Assembly: GCA_027618995.1 (NCBI GenBank)
Contig: JAQCGO010000003.1
Coordinates: forward strand, 62,001 to 126,000
Origin: Pseudomonadota bacterium
GTDB taxonomy: Bacteria; Pseudomonadota; Gammaproteobacteria; Steroidobacterales; Woeseiaceae
DNA: 64,000 bases
Direction of reading: 5' to 3'
The position numbers and the translations under genes were made by a program. Each line of letters begins with the position of its first letter. Position 1 is the first letter of the stretch. A model generated the notes under the pieces. It had not been told where the DNA came from. It searched no databases and saw only the letters and a list, made by a program, of their open reading frames with translations. Positions 10,927-21,775 of this stretch are shown here, piece by piece.

Positions 10927-11661
10927 TTAGTTGTTGTGTAAACGCACTTCATTGTTGGCGTCAATCACGATGATGCTTTCACGCAGGTGCTGCACGATGT
11001 ATTCATTGAGCTGCGACAGGTTCCTGAGGTCGATGCCGCGTTGCGCTGCCAGTGCTTCACTGGCCTGAATGCGCCAGCCCAGCGGGCGGGTTGCAAGCGC
11101 CATCGCAAAAATTACGGCACTGAGAATACCTGCCGCAGGATAGTTGATGTTGGCAGAAAACTCCGTCAGTTGGGTATAAACCTGCTCGCCCAGTATGGCG
11201 AACGTGGCCAGCGCGGCAAGGACCGTCAGAAACCGCAGCGGCAGCACGAGGCTGCCGGCACCGACAAATACAATCAGCAGGCCGCCAAGGCCGCTCTCAA
11301 TGCCGCCGCTCGCGTGCATCAGAGAGACTATCGCCGCGATATCGACCAGTGACTGTATAACCGATTGGACGCCAACAGGCAGCCAGCGCCTGTGCAAGGT
11401 CACCGCCGACCCTGCCGCGAATATCAGGTAGCCGGTGGCCGTGGCCAGGAACATCGTCGGATACGTCGCGCCGAAGACATGTGAATCGCCACCAACAAGA
11501 AACAATGCGATCAGGCCAGCCGCGATCAGAACACGCGCGACATTCAGAGTGGTTAGCACCCGCCTCGTGAGGTCAAGGTCCTCGGTAGCATGCTGCAGAA
11601 GCGCTTCGCGGCTGCCGCGAAAAGTCCTCTTGAGTTGGGGTTCGGAAAATGCGCGGTTCAT
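10927..11661 (-). pseudogene. PilS-like sensor kinase, N-terminal part only; kinase domains missing
   Basis: Multi-TM N-terminus, then PAS start ESIIVIDANNEVRLHNN*AAQLLGA; in-frame TAA at 10927-10929 and no HisKA/HATPase before the pilin gene. Confidence 0.75.
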
Positions 11662-11787
11662 TTCGGGGATTGTTGCCTGTTGCTGGCGCCATGTGCAATT
11701 GCTTTTGCGTCCACTGGAGCTTTACTCCAAAATACGCCGGTTCGTGCGCCCCGGTGCACCCCAAAAGACAATAAAGAAAAGCGAGCG

Positions 11788-12963
11788 ATGAATCTCCACG
11801 AATATCAATCAAAACGGCTGTTTGCCGAGTACGGCATTCCGGTACCACGCGGCATCGCCGTCAAGAGCCCGAATGCCGCGGCTGACGCGGCGAAAGAGCT
11901 GGGCGGCGACTTGTGGGTCGTAAAAGCCCAGATACATGCAGGTGGCAGGGGCAAGGCGGGCGGTGTGAAGCTCGCGCGCAGTCGCGGGGAAGTGCATGCC
12001 GCAGCGAAGGAAATGTTGGGAAAACAATTAGTTACACATCAGTCGGGACCGAAGGGTTTGCCCGTCAATGTAGTTTACGTGGAGGCCGGGTCTTTCATCG
12101 AGCGCGAGTTGTACCTGTCGATGCTGGTCGACCGCGAGGTGAGCAGGGTGGCCTTCATCGCCTCGGCTGCGGGCGGCATGGACATTGAAAAGGTTGCTGC
12201 CGAGACGCCCGAGAAAATATTTAAGGTCGCGATCGCACCCGATGCGGGCCTGCAGGACTACCAGGCCCGGCAGCTTGGCTTTGGGCTGGGCCTTAACGGC
12301 AGCCAGATGCGCCAGTTCACCGACCTGATCAGGAAGCTGTATCGCCTGTATGAGGAATGCGACGCGAGCCTCGTAGAGGTCAATCCGCTGATCGTAACGA
12401 AGGCCGGAGATATCGTTGCTCTGGACGGGAAGATCAATATCGATAGCAATGCACTCTACCGCCAGCCCAGGCTGGTCGAGTTGCGAGACATTACGCAGGA
12501 AGATGAGAAAGAACGCGAAGCGGCGGCCCACGATCTGAATTACGTGTCGCTGAATGGCGATATCGCATGCATGGTCAATGGTGCCGGCCTTGCGATGGCA
12601 ACCATGGACCTGATCCAGCTGCATGGCGGTGAGCCGGCCAACTTCCTCGACGTTGGCGGCGGTGCCACCAAGGAGCGCGTAGCTGAAGCATTCAAGTTGA
12701 TTCTGTCCAACCAGAATGTAACTGCAATCCTCGTCAATATTTTCGGCGGCATCGTACGCTGCGACCTGATCGCAGAAGGCATTATCAGCGCCGTCAAAGA
12801 AGTCGGTGTCAGCGTGCCGGTGGCAGTACGACTGGAAGGCACCAACGTGGAAAAGGGGCGCGAATTACTGGCTGGCAGCGGGCTCGCTATTATTTCGGCC
12901 GATGATTTGACCGACGCTGCGAAGAAAGTTGTCGCTGCTGCGGCCGAAAGTGAGCAACGATGA
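11788..12963 (+). CDS. sucC: Succinyl-CoA ligase (ADP-forming) beta subunit
   Basis: [40 protein letters not shown]. Confidence 0.98.
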   Translation: MNLHEYQSKRLFAEYGIPVPRGIAVKSPNAAADAAKELGGDLWVVKAQIHAGGRGKAGGVKLARSRGEVHAAAKEMLGKQLVTHQSGPKGLPVNVVYVEAGSFIERELYLSMLVDREVSRVAFIASAAGGMDIEKVAAETPEKIFKVAIAPDAGLQDYQARQLGFGLGLNGSQMRQFTDLIRKLYRLYEECDASLVEVNPLIVTKAGDIVALDGKINIDSNALYRQPRLVELRDITQEDEKEREAAAHDLNYVSLNGDIACMVNGAGLAMATMDLIQLHGGEPANFLDVGGGATKERVAEAFKLILSNQNVTAILVNIFGGIVRCDLIAEGIISAVKEVGVSVPVAVRLEGTNVEKGRELLAGSGLAIISADDLTDAAKKVVAAAAESEQR

Positions 12964-13832
12964 GCATCCTCGTTAACAAGAACAGCAAGATCGTTTGCCA
13001 GGGCATCACGGGCAGCCAGGGCACTTTTCACTCAGAGCAATGTATCGCTTATGGTACGCAAATCGTTGCCGGTGTGACGCCCGGCCGTGGTGGCCAGCAG
13101 CACATCGGCGTGCCGGTGTTCAATACGATGCGCGAGGCGGTAGCCGAGACGGGTGCGGATGTCAGCATGATCCTGGTGCCTCCGCCATTTGCCGCCGACG
13201 CAATTCTGGAAGCTGCGGACTCCGGTGTCGGGCTGATCGTCTGCATCACCGAGGGCATCCCGGTCATGGACATGGTTCGGGTCAAGTCGGCATTGCGCGA
13301 CTATGACTGTCGCCTCATTGGTCCGAACTGTCCGGGCATCATCACACCGGAGCAGTGCAAGATCGGCATCATGCCGGGCTTCATTCACAAGCCCGGACGA
13401 ATTGGCGTTGTGTCGCGATCGGGTACTTTGACCTACGAAGCGGTCTATCAGACCACGGTCAACAACCTCGGCCAAACCACCTGTATCGGTATCGGTGGCG
13501 ACCCGGTGCGTGGCATGAACTTCATTGATTGCCTCGAGCTGTTTGAAGCAGACCCGGACACCGATGGCATCATCATGGTTGGCGAAATTGGCGGCACTGA
13601 CGAGGAAGCTGCGGCTGAATTCATCCAGTCGAATGTGTCCAAGCCCGTGGTCGCTTACATCGCCGGCGTTACCGCGCCGCCCGGCAAACGAATGGGTCAC
13701 GCCGGTGCCATCGTCGCCGGCGGCAAGGGCACCGCAGCGGACAAGTTCAAGGCACTGGATGCGGCCGGCGTTGCGACAGTCCGGTCACCGTCCGAACTTG
13801 GCAGCAAGATGCGGGAGATTCTTGGCGACTAA
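12960..13832 (+). CDS. sucD: Succinyl-CoA ligase alpha subunit
   Basis: [39 protein letters not shown]. Confidence 0.98.
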   Translation: MSILVNKNSKIVCQGITGSQGTFHSEQCIAYGTQIVAGVTPGRGGQQHIGVPVFNTMREAVAETGADVSMILVPPPFAADAILEAADSGVGLIVCITEGIPVMDMVRVKSALRDYDCRLIGPNCPGIITPEQCKIGIMPGFIHKPGRIGVVSRSGTLTYEAVYQTTVNNLGQTTCIGIGGDPVRGMNFIDCLELFEADPDTDGIIMVGEIGGTDEEAAAEFIQSNVSKPVVAYIAGVTAPPGKRMGHAGAIVAGGKGTAADKFKALDAAGVATVRSPSELGSKMREILGD

Positions 13833-13835
13833 GCC

Positions 13836-15467
13836 ATGACCAATACTGTCACAATCGCTCTGGCGCAAATTGATCTAGCGGTCGGTGATGTTGCTGGCAA
13901 TACGGCAAAGATCCTTGACTACGCGACGCGGGCGCGTAATGAGCTGCGGGCAGATCTTGTAATTTTTCCAGAGCTGAGTGTCTGCGGCTATCCGCCCGAA
14001 GACCTCTTGTTTCACTCCGGATTGCGCAAACGCACCGAGCAGGCTGTGGCAGAAATTCGTGCGAGTGTGCGCGATATCGCGATTCTGATCGGCTTTCCCG
14101 AGTACGTGGATGACGATATCTACAACAGCTGTGCGGTCCTGAAAAACGGCCAGTTGCTGTGTAGTTATCGCAAACAATGCCTGCCGAACTACAGCGTTTT
14201 CGATGAAGAGCGTTATTTCGAGAAGGGCAAGAAAGCTGCGGTATTTCGCCTGAACGGTATCGCGTTCGGACTGACCATCTGCGAGGACATCTGGCAGACG
14301 GTGCCAACGCGGGCGGCACGTGCTGCGGGCGCGGAATGCATTCTTTCGATCAACGGATCGCCGTACGAATTGAATAGTCAGCAACGTCGCGAAACGGCGG
14401 CGCGCGCGCGCATCAGCGAGATCGGCGTGCCGATGGTCTATCTGAACATGGTCGGTGGCCAGGACGAACTCGTATTTGACGGCGGATCGTTTGGCATGCA
14501 GGCGAACGGCGACGTCGCATTTCGCGCTGCCGCATTCGAAGACAATTTGTGCCGCATCGAAGTACATGGCGGGTCGAGCGACGTAACCATCATGCCGGGC
14601 GCGGTCGCGGAACCGACATCTACGGAAGCGATTGTCTATGGTGCGCTGGTACGCGGCACGCGCGACTACGTGGACAAGCACGGTTTTCCAGGCGTAATCA
14701 TAGGACTTTCGGGGGGCGTCGATTCGGCGTTGGTTGCCGCGATTGCCTGTGATGCACTTGGCCCGAGCCGGGTGCGAAGCGTAATGATGCCATTCAAATA
14801 CACGGCGACTATGAGCCAGGAGGATGCCGCGCTGCTGGCAAAAGCGTTGGGTATTCGCTACGACGTGGTCCCGATCGGGCCGCTGTACGATGCGTCCGTA
14901 GCCCAGCTGGGCAAGCTGTTCACCGGTCTCGAGCCGGACGTTACCGAAGAAAACATACAGGCGCGCTGCCGGGGCTTGTTGCTGATGGCGATCTCAAACA
15001 AGACCGGGGTGATGCTGCTGACAACCGGCAACAAGAGTGAGATGGCGGTTGGTTACGCCACGCTGTACGGCGATATGGCCGGTGGTTTTGCGCCGATCAA
15101 GGATTGCAGCAAGACGCTGGTGTATCGCCTGGCCCGGTATCGCAATTCGATCAGCCCGGTGATTCCGGAGCGCATCATTACGCGGCCGCCGTCGGCCGAG
15201 TTGCGGGCGAATCAAAAAGACAGTGACTCGTTGCCCGACTACAACGTGCTCGATCCAATCCTCGAAGGATTTATTGAGGAAGACTTGTCCGTCGATGCGA
15301 TTGTCGCGCGCGGCTTCGACCGTGATGTAGTGATTCGGATTCTTGAGATGGTGAAGCGAAATGAGTACAAACGTCGTCAGGCGCCGCCGGGAGTTCGCAT
15401 TAGCAGTCGGGCGTTCGGTCGCGACTGGCGTTACCCGATAACGTCCGGCTACAAATTTCCGGAGTGA
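13836..15467 (+). CDS. nadE: NAD+ synthase, glutamine-hydrolysing
   Basis: N-terminal nitrilase-like domain, C-terminal PP-loop IIGLSGGVDSALVAAIA. Confidence 0.97.
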   Translation: MTNTVTIALAQIDLAVGDVAGNTAKILDYATRARNELRADLVIFPELSVCGYPPEDLLFHSGLRKRTEQAVAEIRASVRDIAILIGFPEYVDDDIYNSCAVLKNGQLLCSYRKQCLPNYSVFDEERYFEKGKKAAVFRLNGIAFGLTICEDIWQTVPTRAARAAGAECILSINGSPYELNSQQRRETAARARISEIGVPMVYLNMVGGQDELVFDGGSFGMQANGDVAFRAAAFEDNLCRIEVHGGSSDVTIMPGAVAEPTSTEAIVYGALVRGTRDYVDKHGFPGVIIGLSGGVDSALVAAIACDALGPSRVRSVMMPFKYTATMSQEDAALLAKALGIRYDVVPIGPLYDASVAQLGKLFTGLEPDVTEENIQARCRGLLLMAISNKTGVMLLTTGNKSEMAVGYATLYGDMAGGFAPIKDCSKTLVYRLARYRNSISPVIPERIITRPPSAELRANQKDSDSLPDYNVLDPILEGFIEEDLSVDAIVARGFDRDVVIRILEMVKRNEYKRRQAPPGVRISSRAFGRDWRYPITSGYKFPE

Positions 15468-15485
15468 GGCCGGCCTGCGCCTGCG

Positions 15486-16259
15486 CTAACTTTGGTTCGG
15501 GAAGTTCGCTTCCAGTACACGACGCGTGTCGACGGCGAGATCGTGCATACCCAATTCTTCGTAGGCTTCTGCCATGATCTGTAACGAACGCGCATTGCCC
15601 GCTGCGCCGTTGTAATTCTCGAGAGCGCTCTTGGCACGATTCAATGCCGCTACATAGGCGCCTCGGCGCAAATAGTAGTCCGCAACGTGATTCTCATAAT
15701 CTGACATGCGGTTCTTCAGGAACAGGAGCCGTTGCTCTGCGTCAGCCGCATATTCGCTGGCCGGATAACGTTCGACCAGTCTGCGCAAGCTTGAGTACGC
15801 TTCCTCGACGTCCTTGGGCGGTCGAAGACTGACGTCTTTGTTGAAGCGCCGCTCGATGAATCCGGCATCCTGCTCGAAGTACGAAAGACCCTTGATGTAG
15901 AGCGCGTAGTCCACCCGATCATGAATCGGATTTTCGCGGATGAAGGTATCTGCAGCCTCTATAGCTTGCTCGCGCTTGCCCGACTTGTAATAGGCATACA
16001 TGAGTTCGAGCTGCACCTGGCGACTGATGTCGCTGAACGGGTAACGCGCCTGGATGGCTTCGAAAATCTGTACACCGCGCGTGTAATTACCGAGCCCAAT
16101 ATTTTCCTGCGCTTCGGCATAAGCCTCAGACAGGCTCTCGATCTCGGTTTGCTGCTCATCATTTCCGGCACAGGCACCCAGCAGCACAAGGCCCGCGACG
16201 AGCATGGCCAGATTGGCCCGAAACCGGCCAAAGCGAGTTAAATGGGTGTTCTGTTTCAA
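15486..16259 (-). CDS. bamD: Outer membrane assembly lipoprotein BamD (TTG start inferred)
   Basis: Lipobox VLLGAC; TPR-like repeats; adjacent and divergent to rluD. Confidence 0.92.
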   Translation of the reverse strand: MKQNTHLTRFGRFRANLAMLVAGLVLLGACAGNDEQQTEIESLSEAYAEAQENIGLGNYTRGVQIFEAIQARYPFSDISRQVQLELMYAYYKSGKREQAIEAADTFIRENPIHDRVDYALYIKGLSYFEQDAGFIERRFNKDVSLRPPKDVEEAYSSLRRLVERYPASEYAADAEQRLLFLKNRMSDYENHVADYYLRRGAYVAALNRAKSALENYNGAAGNARSLQIMAEAYEELGMHDLAVDTRRVLEANFPNQS

Positions 16260-16317
16260 CGATTTCCTGCCTCTGGGTCGTTCCGATCGGCGAGTATACC
16301 GTAGACTTGGCAGCACA

Positions 16318-17265
16318 ATGAAAGCAGAGCCCAAAGTCATGTTGATTCCGTCGCAATTTGCCGGCCAGAGATTGGACCAGGCGCTTGCCCGGATGTTTCC
16401 GGAGTATTCCCGCAGTCGGCTCAAGACCTGGTTGTTGTCGGGCGCGATCACCGTAGACGGCAAATCGCCGCGGCCACGCGATCCGGTCGACGGCGGCGAG
16501 CGGGTCGAAGTCAATATTGTGGCGGAAAAGAACGTCGCGGCGGCGCCCGAGGCTATTGCTCTCGACGTTGTGTACGAAGACGAGGCGCTGATGGTGATTA
16601 ATAAGCCGGCCGGCCTGGTGGTCCATCCCGGCGCCGGCAACCCCCGGGGCACGCTGATGAACGGACTGCTGAATCATGCGAGCGAACTCAGACAGCTGCC
16701 ACGGGCCGGCATCATCCACCGCCTGGATAAAAATACGAGCGGCCTGCTGTTGATCGGTAAGACGCTTGAGACGCATACGGCGCTGGTGCGTTTGTTGGCT
16801 GAGCGCGAGATCGGACGCTTCTACGTGGCAGTGTGCAACGGTGTGCTGACCGGCGGCGGCATGGTTGATGAGCCGATCGGCCGGCACCCGGTCGATCGCA
16901 AGCGCATGAGTATCCGGCAGGACGGCAGGCCGGCGGTTACCCGCTATACGGTACTGGAGCGATTCCGTGCACATACTTATATAAGTGTCTCGCTGGAAAC
17001 CGGTCGCACGCACCAGATCCGCGTGCACCTCGCGCATCGACGGCATGCATTGCTGGGTGATCCGACATACGGCGGGCGACTTGCGTTACCGGCCCGGGCG
17101 AGTGATGCACTGATCGATGCGTTGCGGTCTTTCAAACGTCAGGCCTTGCATGCCACGCGCCTGGAGTTGATCCATCCGGTCAGCGGCGAGACGTTGCGAC
17201 TTGAGGCGCCGCCGCCGGCCGATTTTGAGGCCTTGCTTGCAATACTGCGCAAGGATGCCGCGTGA
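16318..17265 (+). CDS. rluD: 23S rRNA pseudouridine synthase RluD
   Basis: S4 domain, GIIHRLDKNTSGLLLIGKT. Confidence 0.96.
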   Translation: MKAEPKVMLIPSQFAGQRLDQALARMFPEYSRSRLKTWLLSGAITVDGKSPRPRDPVDGGERVEVNIVAEKNVAAAPEAIALDVVYEDEALMVINKPAGLVVHPGAGNPRGTLMNGLLNHASELRQLPRAGIIHRLDKNTSGLLLIGKTLETHTALVRLLAEREIGRFYVAVCNGVLTGGGMVDEPIGRHPVDRKRMSIRQDGRPAVTRYTVLERFRAHTYISVSLETGRTHQIRVHLAHRRHALLGDPTYGGRLALPARASDALIDALRSFKRQALHATRLELIHPVSGETLRLEAPPPADFEALLAILRKDAA

Positions 17266-17912
17266 ACGATTGGGTACTGCGGGCCGACTGGCCGGCACCG
17301 CCGAGCATCGTGGCCGGAACCACGCTGCGCAACGGCGGTGAGGCAGATCTTCCGGCGCCACCGCAATGGCTCAAACAGGTGCATGGTAATCGCGCCGTTG
17401 TACTCGGTTCGCCGGACTTCGAGGCAGGTGTGCCGGAGGCGGACGCGGTGATCGGCGGGCGGCCCGGGGATCTTTGTGTGGTGCGAACGGCGGACTGCCT
17501 GCCAGTGCTGCTCTGTTCGGAGGACGGGCAGGAGATCGCAGCCGTGCACGCCGGTTGGCGCGGTTTGGCTGCGGGTGTCATCGAGGCGGCCGTCGCGCGC
17601 TTTTCCGAGCCACCGCGAGGACTCCTGGCCTGGATCGGTCCGGCAATCTCGCAAGCGGCATTCGAGGTCGGCGACGAGGTGCGCGAGCAATTTGGCGGAC
17701 TCGGCGTCAATCCAGCTGATTATTTTGTCGCCAACGAGCGCGGCCGCTGGCAGGCAGATCTGGTGGGGCTGGCGCGGGCCCGCATGCGCGCCCTGGGGAT
17801 CACCTCAATTTTCGCGGCGAATGTGTGCACTTACACGGACGCGGCACGCTGTTTCTCGTACCGTCGCGACGGCGAAACCGGCCGGCATCTGAGCTTCATT
17901 TACCGCAAGTAG
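17262..17912 (+). CDS. pgeF: Polyphenol oxidase / purine nucleoside phosphorylase YfiH family
   Basis: ADCLPVLLCSEDGQEIAAVHAGWRGLAAGVIEAA; R-C-F-S-Y-R-R-D-G motif. Confidence 0.94.
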   Translation: MNDWVLRADWPAPPSIVAGTTLRNGGEADLPAPPQWLKQVHGNRAVVLGSPDFEAGVPEADAVIGGRPGDLCVVRTADCLPVLLCSEDGQEIAAVHAGWRGLAAGVIEAAVARFSEPPRGLLAWIGPAISQAAFEVGDEVREQFGGLGVNPADYFVANERGRWQADLVGLARARMRALGITSIFAANVCTYTDAARCFSYRRDGETGRHLSFIYRK

Positions 17913-17917
17913 GGGTC

Positions 17918-17937
17918 AGAGCCCGGTGGGGCTCTGT
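17918..17937 (+). terminator. Hairpin terminator-like structure after pgeF
   Basis: CAGAGCCcggtggGGCTCTG. Confidence 0.45.
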
Positions 17938-17961
17938 AAGCGATGGGTTTTCCGCAAAGGC

Positions 17962-17995
17962 CTTGAAAAACAGCAGGTTGGCGTCACCTCAGTTT
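17962..17995 (+). promoter_or_regulatory. Possible sigma-32 type promoter upstream of clpB
   Basis: CTTGAAA (-35-like) followed about 16 nt later by CACCTCAGT; the -10 match is weak. Confidence 0.35.
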
Positions 17996-18033
17996 GAGTT
18001 CTGGCGCCGGTATGATCGGCAAATGAGAAGCAA

Positions 18034-20613
18034 ATGCGATTAGACAAACTGACCAGTAAATTTCAGATGGCGCTTGCTGATGCGCAATCGTTGGCCGTCG
18101 GTCGCGACAAGCAACACATCTAGCCTGTGCATGTGATGCAAGTCTTGCTCGACCAGCAGGGTGGTTCCGTGCGCGGCTTGTTGACCAAGGCAGGCGTCAA
18201 CGCGAACCTGCTGCGCTCGCAGCTCGGCGACGCGCTCGATCGCCTGCCAAAGGTCGAGGGCGCGGGCGGCGATGTACATATTGCGAATGACCTGACCAGG
18301 CTCTTCAACCTGACTGACAAGCTCGCGCAGCAGCGCGAGGATCAATACATCTCCAGTGAATTGTTCGTGCTGGCGGCGATGGATGACAAGTCGCCGTTGT
18401 TGTCGATTCTGCAACAGGCGGGTGCCGTTCGCGGTGCGATCGAAAAAGCGATCGATGATCTGCGTGGCGGGCAACAGGTCAATGACCCGAATGCCGAGGA
18501 CACCCGCAAGGCGCTGGAAAAATTCACGATCGATCTCACCGAACGTGCCGAACAGGGCAAACTCGATCCGATTATTGGCCGCGACGATGAAATTCGCCGC
18601 ACGATTCAGATATTGCAGCGGCGCACCAAGAACAACCCCGTGCTGATTGGCGAACCGGGTGTCGGCAAGACCGCGATCATCGAAGGCCTCGCCCAGCGCA
18701 TCGTAAACAATGAAGTACCGGAAGGCCTGCGCGGCAAGCGTATCCTGTCGCTGGATATGGGCGCGCTCATTGCCGGTGCAAAATATCGCGGCGAATTCGA
18801 AGAACGGCTCAAAGCCGTGCTCAGCGATCTCGCGAAGCAGGAAGGGCCGATCATCCTGTTTATCGACGAACTGCACACGATGGTGGGTGCGGGCAAGGCC
18901 GAGGGTTCGATGGATGCGGGCAACATGCTCAAGCCCGCCCTGGCGCGCGGCGAGCTGCACTGCATCGGCGCGACGACACTCGATGAGTACCGGCAACACC
19001 TGGAAAAAGACGCGGCGCTCGAGCGTCGCTTTCAGAAAGTGCTGGTCGGTGAACCGACGGTCGAAGACACGATCGCCATTTTGCGTGGCCTCAAGGAGCG
19101 CTACGAAGTTCATCATGGCGTCGAGATAACGGATCCGGCCATTGTCGCGGCCGCGACCCTGTCGCATCGTTATATCAGTGACCGCCAGCTGCCGGACAAA
19201 GCAATCGACCTCATTGATGAGGCTGCGTCACGCATTCGAATCGAAATCGATTCGAAGCCGGAGGAGATGGATCGGCTGGAGCGTCGCATCATTCAGCTGA
19301 AGATCGAACGCGAGGCTTTGAAGAAGGAATCGGACGATGCCTCGCGCAAGCGACTCGGTGACATCAATATGCAGCTCGAGGAACTTGAAAAAGAGTTTTC
19401 GGATCTGGAAGAGATCTGGAAGTCGGAAAAAGCGGCAATGCAGGGTGCGACGCACATCAAGGAAGCAATCGAACGCGCCCGACTCGAGTTCGAAACCGCG
19501 CATCGCGCCAACGACCTGGTGCGCATGTCCGAGTTGCAGTATGGGCGTATTCCCGAACTTGAGAAGCAACTTGTCGGCGCCATGTAGCAAGAGCACGTGG
19601 CGACCACGCTGTTGCGCAACAATGTCACCTAAGAAGAAGTAGCGGAAATCGTCTCCAAGTGGACCGGCATCCCGGTTTCGAAGATGCTCGAGGGTGAAAA
19701 AGAGAAGCTGTTGCAGATGGAGTCGGCGCTGCAGGGTCGCGTCGTCGGCCAGCACGAGGCCGTGACCGCAGTTGCCAACGCGATTCGCCGCTCCCGCGCG
19801 GGCCTGTCCGATCCGAAGCGGCCGATTGGCTCGTTCCTGTTTCTTGGACCGACCGGCGTCGGCAAAACCGAGCTCAACAAGGCGCTTGCGAACTTCATGT
19901 TCGATACCGACGATGCCATGGTGCGGCTCGACATGTCCGAGTTCATGGAAAAACACTCGGTTTCGCGATTGATCGGTGCGCCGCCCGGATATATCGGCTA
20001 TGACCAGGGCGGTTACCTGACCGAGGCGGTGCGACGACGCCCGTATTCGGTCATTCTGCTGGACGAGATCGAGAAGGCGCATCCCGATGTATTCAATGTA
20101 CTGCTGCAGGTTCTCGATGATGGTCGCCTGACGGATGGTCAGGGACGAACCGTCGACTTTTGCAACACAGTCATAGTGATGACGTCGAACCTGGGCTCAC
20201 ACGTGATCCAGGAGATGACTGGCGAGGAGAACTACGCCGACATGAAGTCCGCCGTGATGGATATCGTTGGCACGCACTTCAGACCCGAATTTATCAATCG
20301 GGTCGACGATGTCGTCGTGTTCCATCCGCTCAGTCGCGAACACATTCGCAAAATCTTGGATATTCAGCTCGGCTATCTGCACGAGCGGCTGGCGGAGCGT
20401 GACATGCGCATCAATCTGTCCGATGCGGCGCGAGACCGCCTGGCCGAGGCCGGATTCGATCCGGTTTACGGCGCCAGGCCGCTTAAACGCGCCATTCAGC
20501 AGCAGATCGAGAATCCGCTGGCGAATGAGATCCTCGCGGGCAAGTTCCGGCCTAGTGATGTGATAGAGATTGGTGTTGCCGATAACGGCCTCGCATTCCA
20601 AAATGCTGCATAA
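18034..20613 (+). pseudogene. clpB: ClpB disaggregase with three in-frame stop codons and otherwise intact reading frame
   Basis: [34 protein letters not shown]...[13 protein letters not shown]...[41 protein letters not shown]...GPTGVGKTE; stops at 18121, 19585 and 19630 all in the same frame. Confidence 0.95.
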
Positions 20614-20640
20614 TGCGCTGAACCTGAGGAGTAAGACGCT

Positions 20641-20981
20641 TGCCGATTTATGAATACGCCTGTGACGCATGCGACCACCGACTGGACGCACTGCAAAAAA
20701 TGGCCGATGCGCCGTTGGCCGACTGCCCGTCCTGTGGAGAGCCCAGCTTGCAGCGATTGTTGTCGGCACCGCGCTTTCGGCTGAAAGGCCAGGGCTGGTA
20801 CGAGACCGATTTCAAAACGGACAAGCAGCGCAATATCGCCGGCGACAAAGAGCCCGCGAAAGCTGACGGCGGTAAGTCGGAAGCGGGCAAGCCGGAAGCC
20901 GGCAAGTCAGAACCCGGCAAAACCGAAAGCAAAGCGCCGGCCGCCGAAACCAGGAAAGTCGACACCAAGGATTCGGCATGA
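20641..20981 (+). CDS. FmdB-family zinc ribbon protein (TTG start)
   Basis: PIYEYACDACDHRLDALQKMADAPLADCPSCG; low-complexity GKSEAGKPEAGKSEPGKTE tail. Confidence 0.9.
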
Positions 20982-21631
20982 TGCTACGGCTGCGGCGTTA
21001 CCTGGTAGCCGGGTTGCTGGTCTGGCTGCCGCTCGGTGTCACAATCCTGATATTTCGAATCCTGATCGGCCTGATGGACAGGTCGCTGATCCTCCTGCCG
21101 CAGAAATATCATCCGGAAGTTCTGCTCGGTGTGAGTATCCCCGGGCTTGGAGTCATCCTGACGATACTGGTGTTGCTGCTGACGGGCGTACTGATGGCCA
21201 ACATCGTTGGCCGAAAATTCCTCGGCGGCTGGGAATCTCTGCTGGGCCGCATTCCGATTGCGAGGTCGATTTACTCGGCGTCAAAGAATTTTGCCGAGAT
21301 TGTTTTTTCGGATTCCGGCAAAGCTTTCAAAAAAGTGCTGCTGGTCGAATATCCGCGCAAGGGAATCTACTCACTGGCGTTTCAAACCGCCAGCGAGCTG
21401 GGAGAAGTGCAGGGCCGGACCGGCGAAGACGTCACTTGCTGCTTTGTGCCCACCACGCCGAATCCGACCTCAGGGTTTATTATCATAGTGCCAAAAGCCG
21501 ACGTCATCGAACTCGACATGACCGTCGATGAAGCGGCCAAGTTCATCATGTCACTCGGCGTCGTCGTTCCAACGTGGACGAAGGGACAAACGGCCGAGTT
21601 ACCCCTGAAATTACCCGGAGAGCAGCCGTAA
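20978..21631 (+). CDS. DUF502 family membrane protein
   Basis: Two TM segments, SIYSASKNFAEIVFSDSGKAFKKVLLVEYPRKGIYSLAF. Confidence 0.93.
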   Translation: MMLRLRRYLVAGLLVWLPLGVTILIFRILIGLMDRSLILLPQKYHPEVLLGVSIPGLGVILTILVLLLTGVLMANIVGRKFLGGWESLLGRIPIARSIYSASKNFAEIVFSDSGKAFKKVLLVEYPRKGIYSLAFQTASELGEVQGRTGEDVTCCFVPTTPNPTSGFIIIVPKADVIELDMTVDEAAKFIMSLGVVVPTWTKGQTAELPLKLPGEQP

Positions 21632-21706
21632 GCTGGGTGTTTTTCGACCGAAGTAAAGCGCAGCGGAGCGAGCCATGAGGGAGAGAAATACCCAGCTTAC
21701 GGCTGC
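21622..21706. repeat. 21-bp inverted repeat (20/21 match) with 43-bp spacer
   Basis: gcagccgtaagctgggtgttt ... aaatacccagcttacggctgc; left arm overlaps the DUF502 stop codon. Confidence 0.85.
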
Positions 21707-21775
21707 GGACGCGGTTGTATATTCACCGGGCAGGCCGTAAGATTCCGCCTCTTTTTCAGCCACATAAGCACGAAA

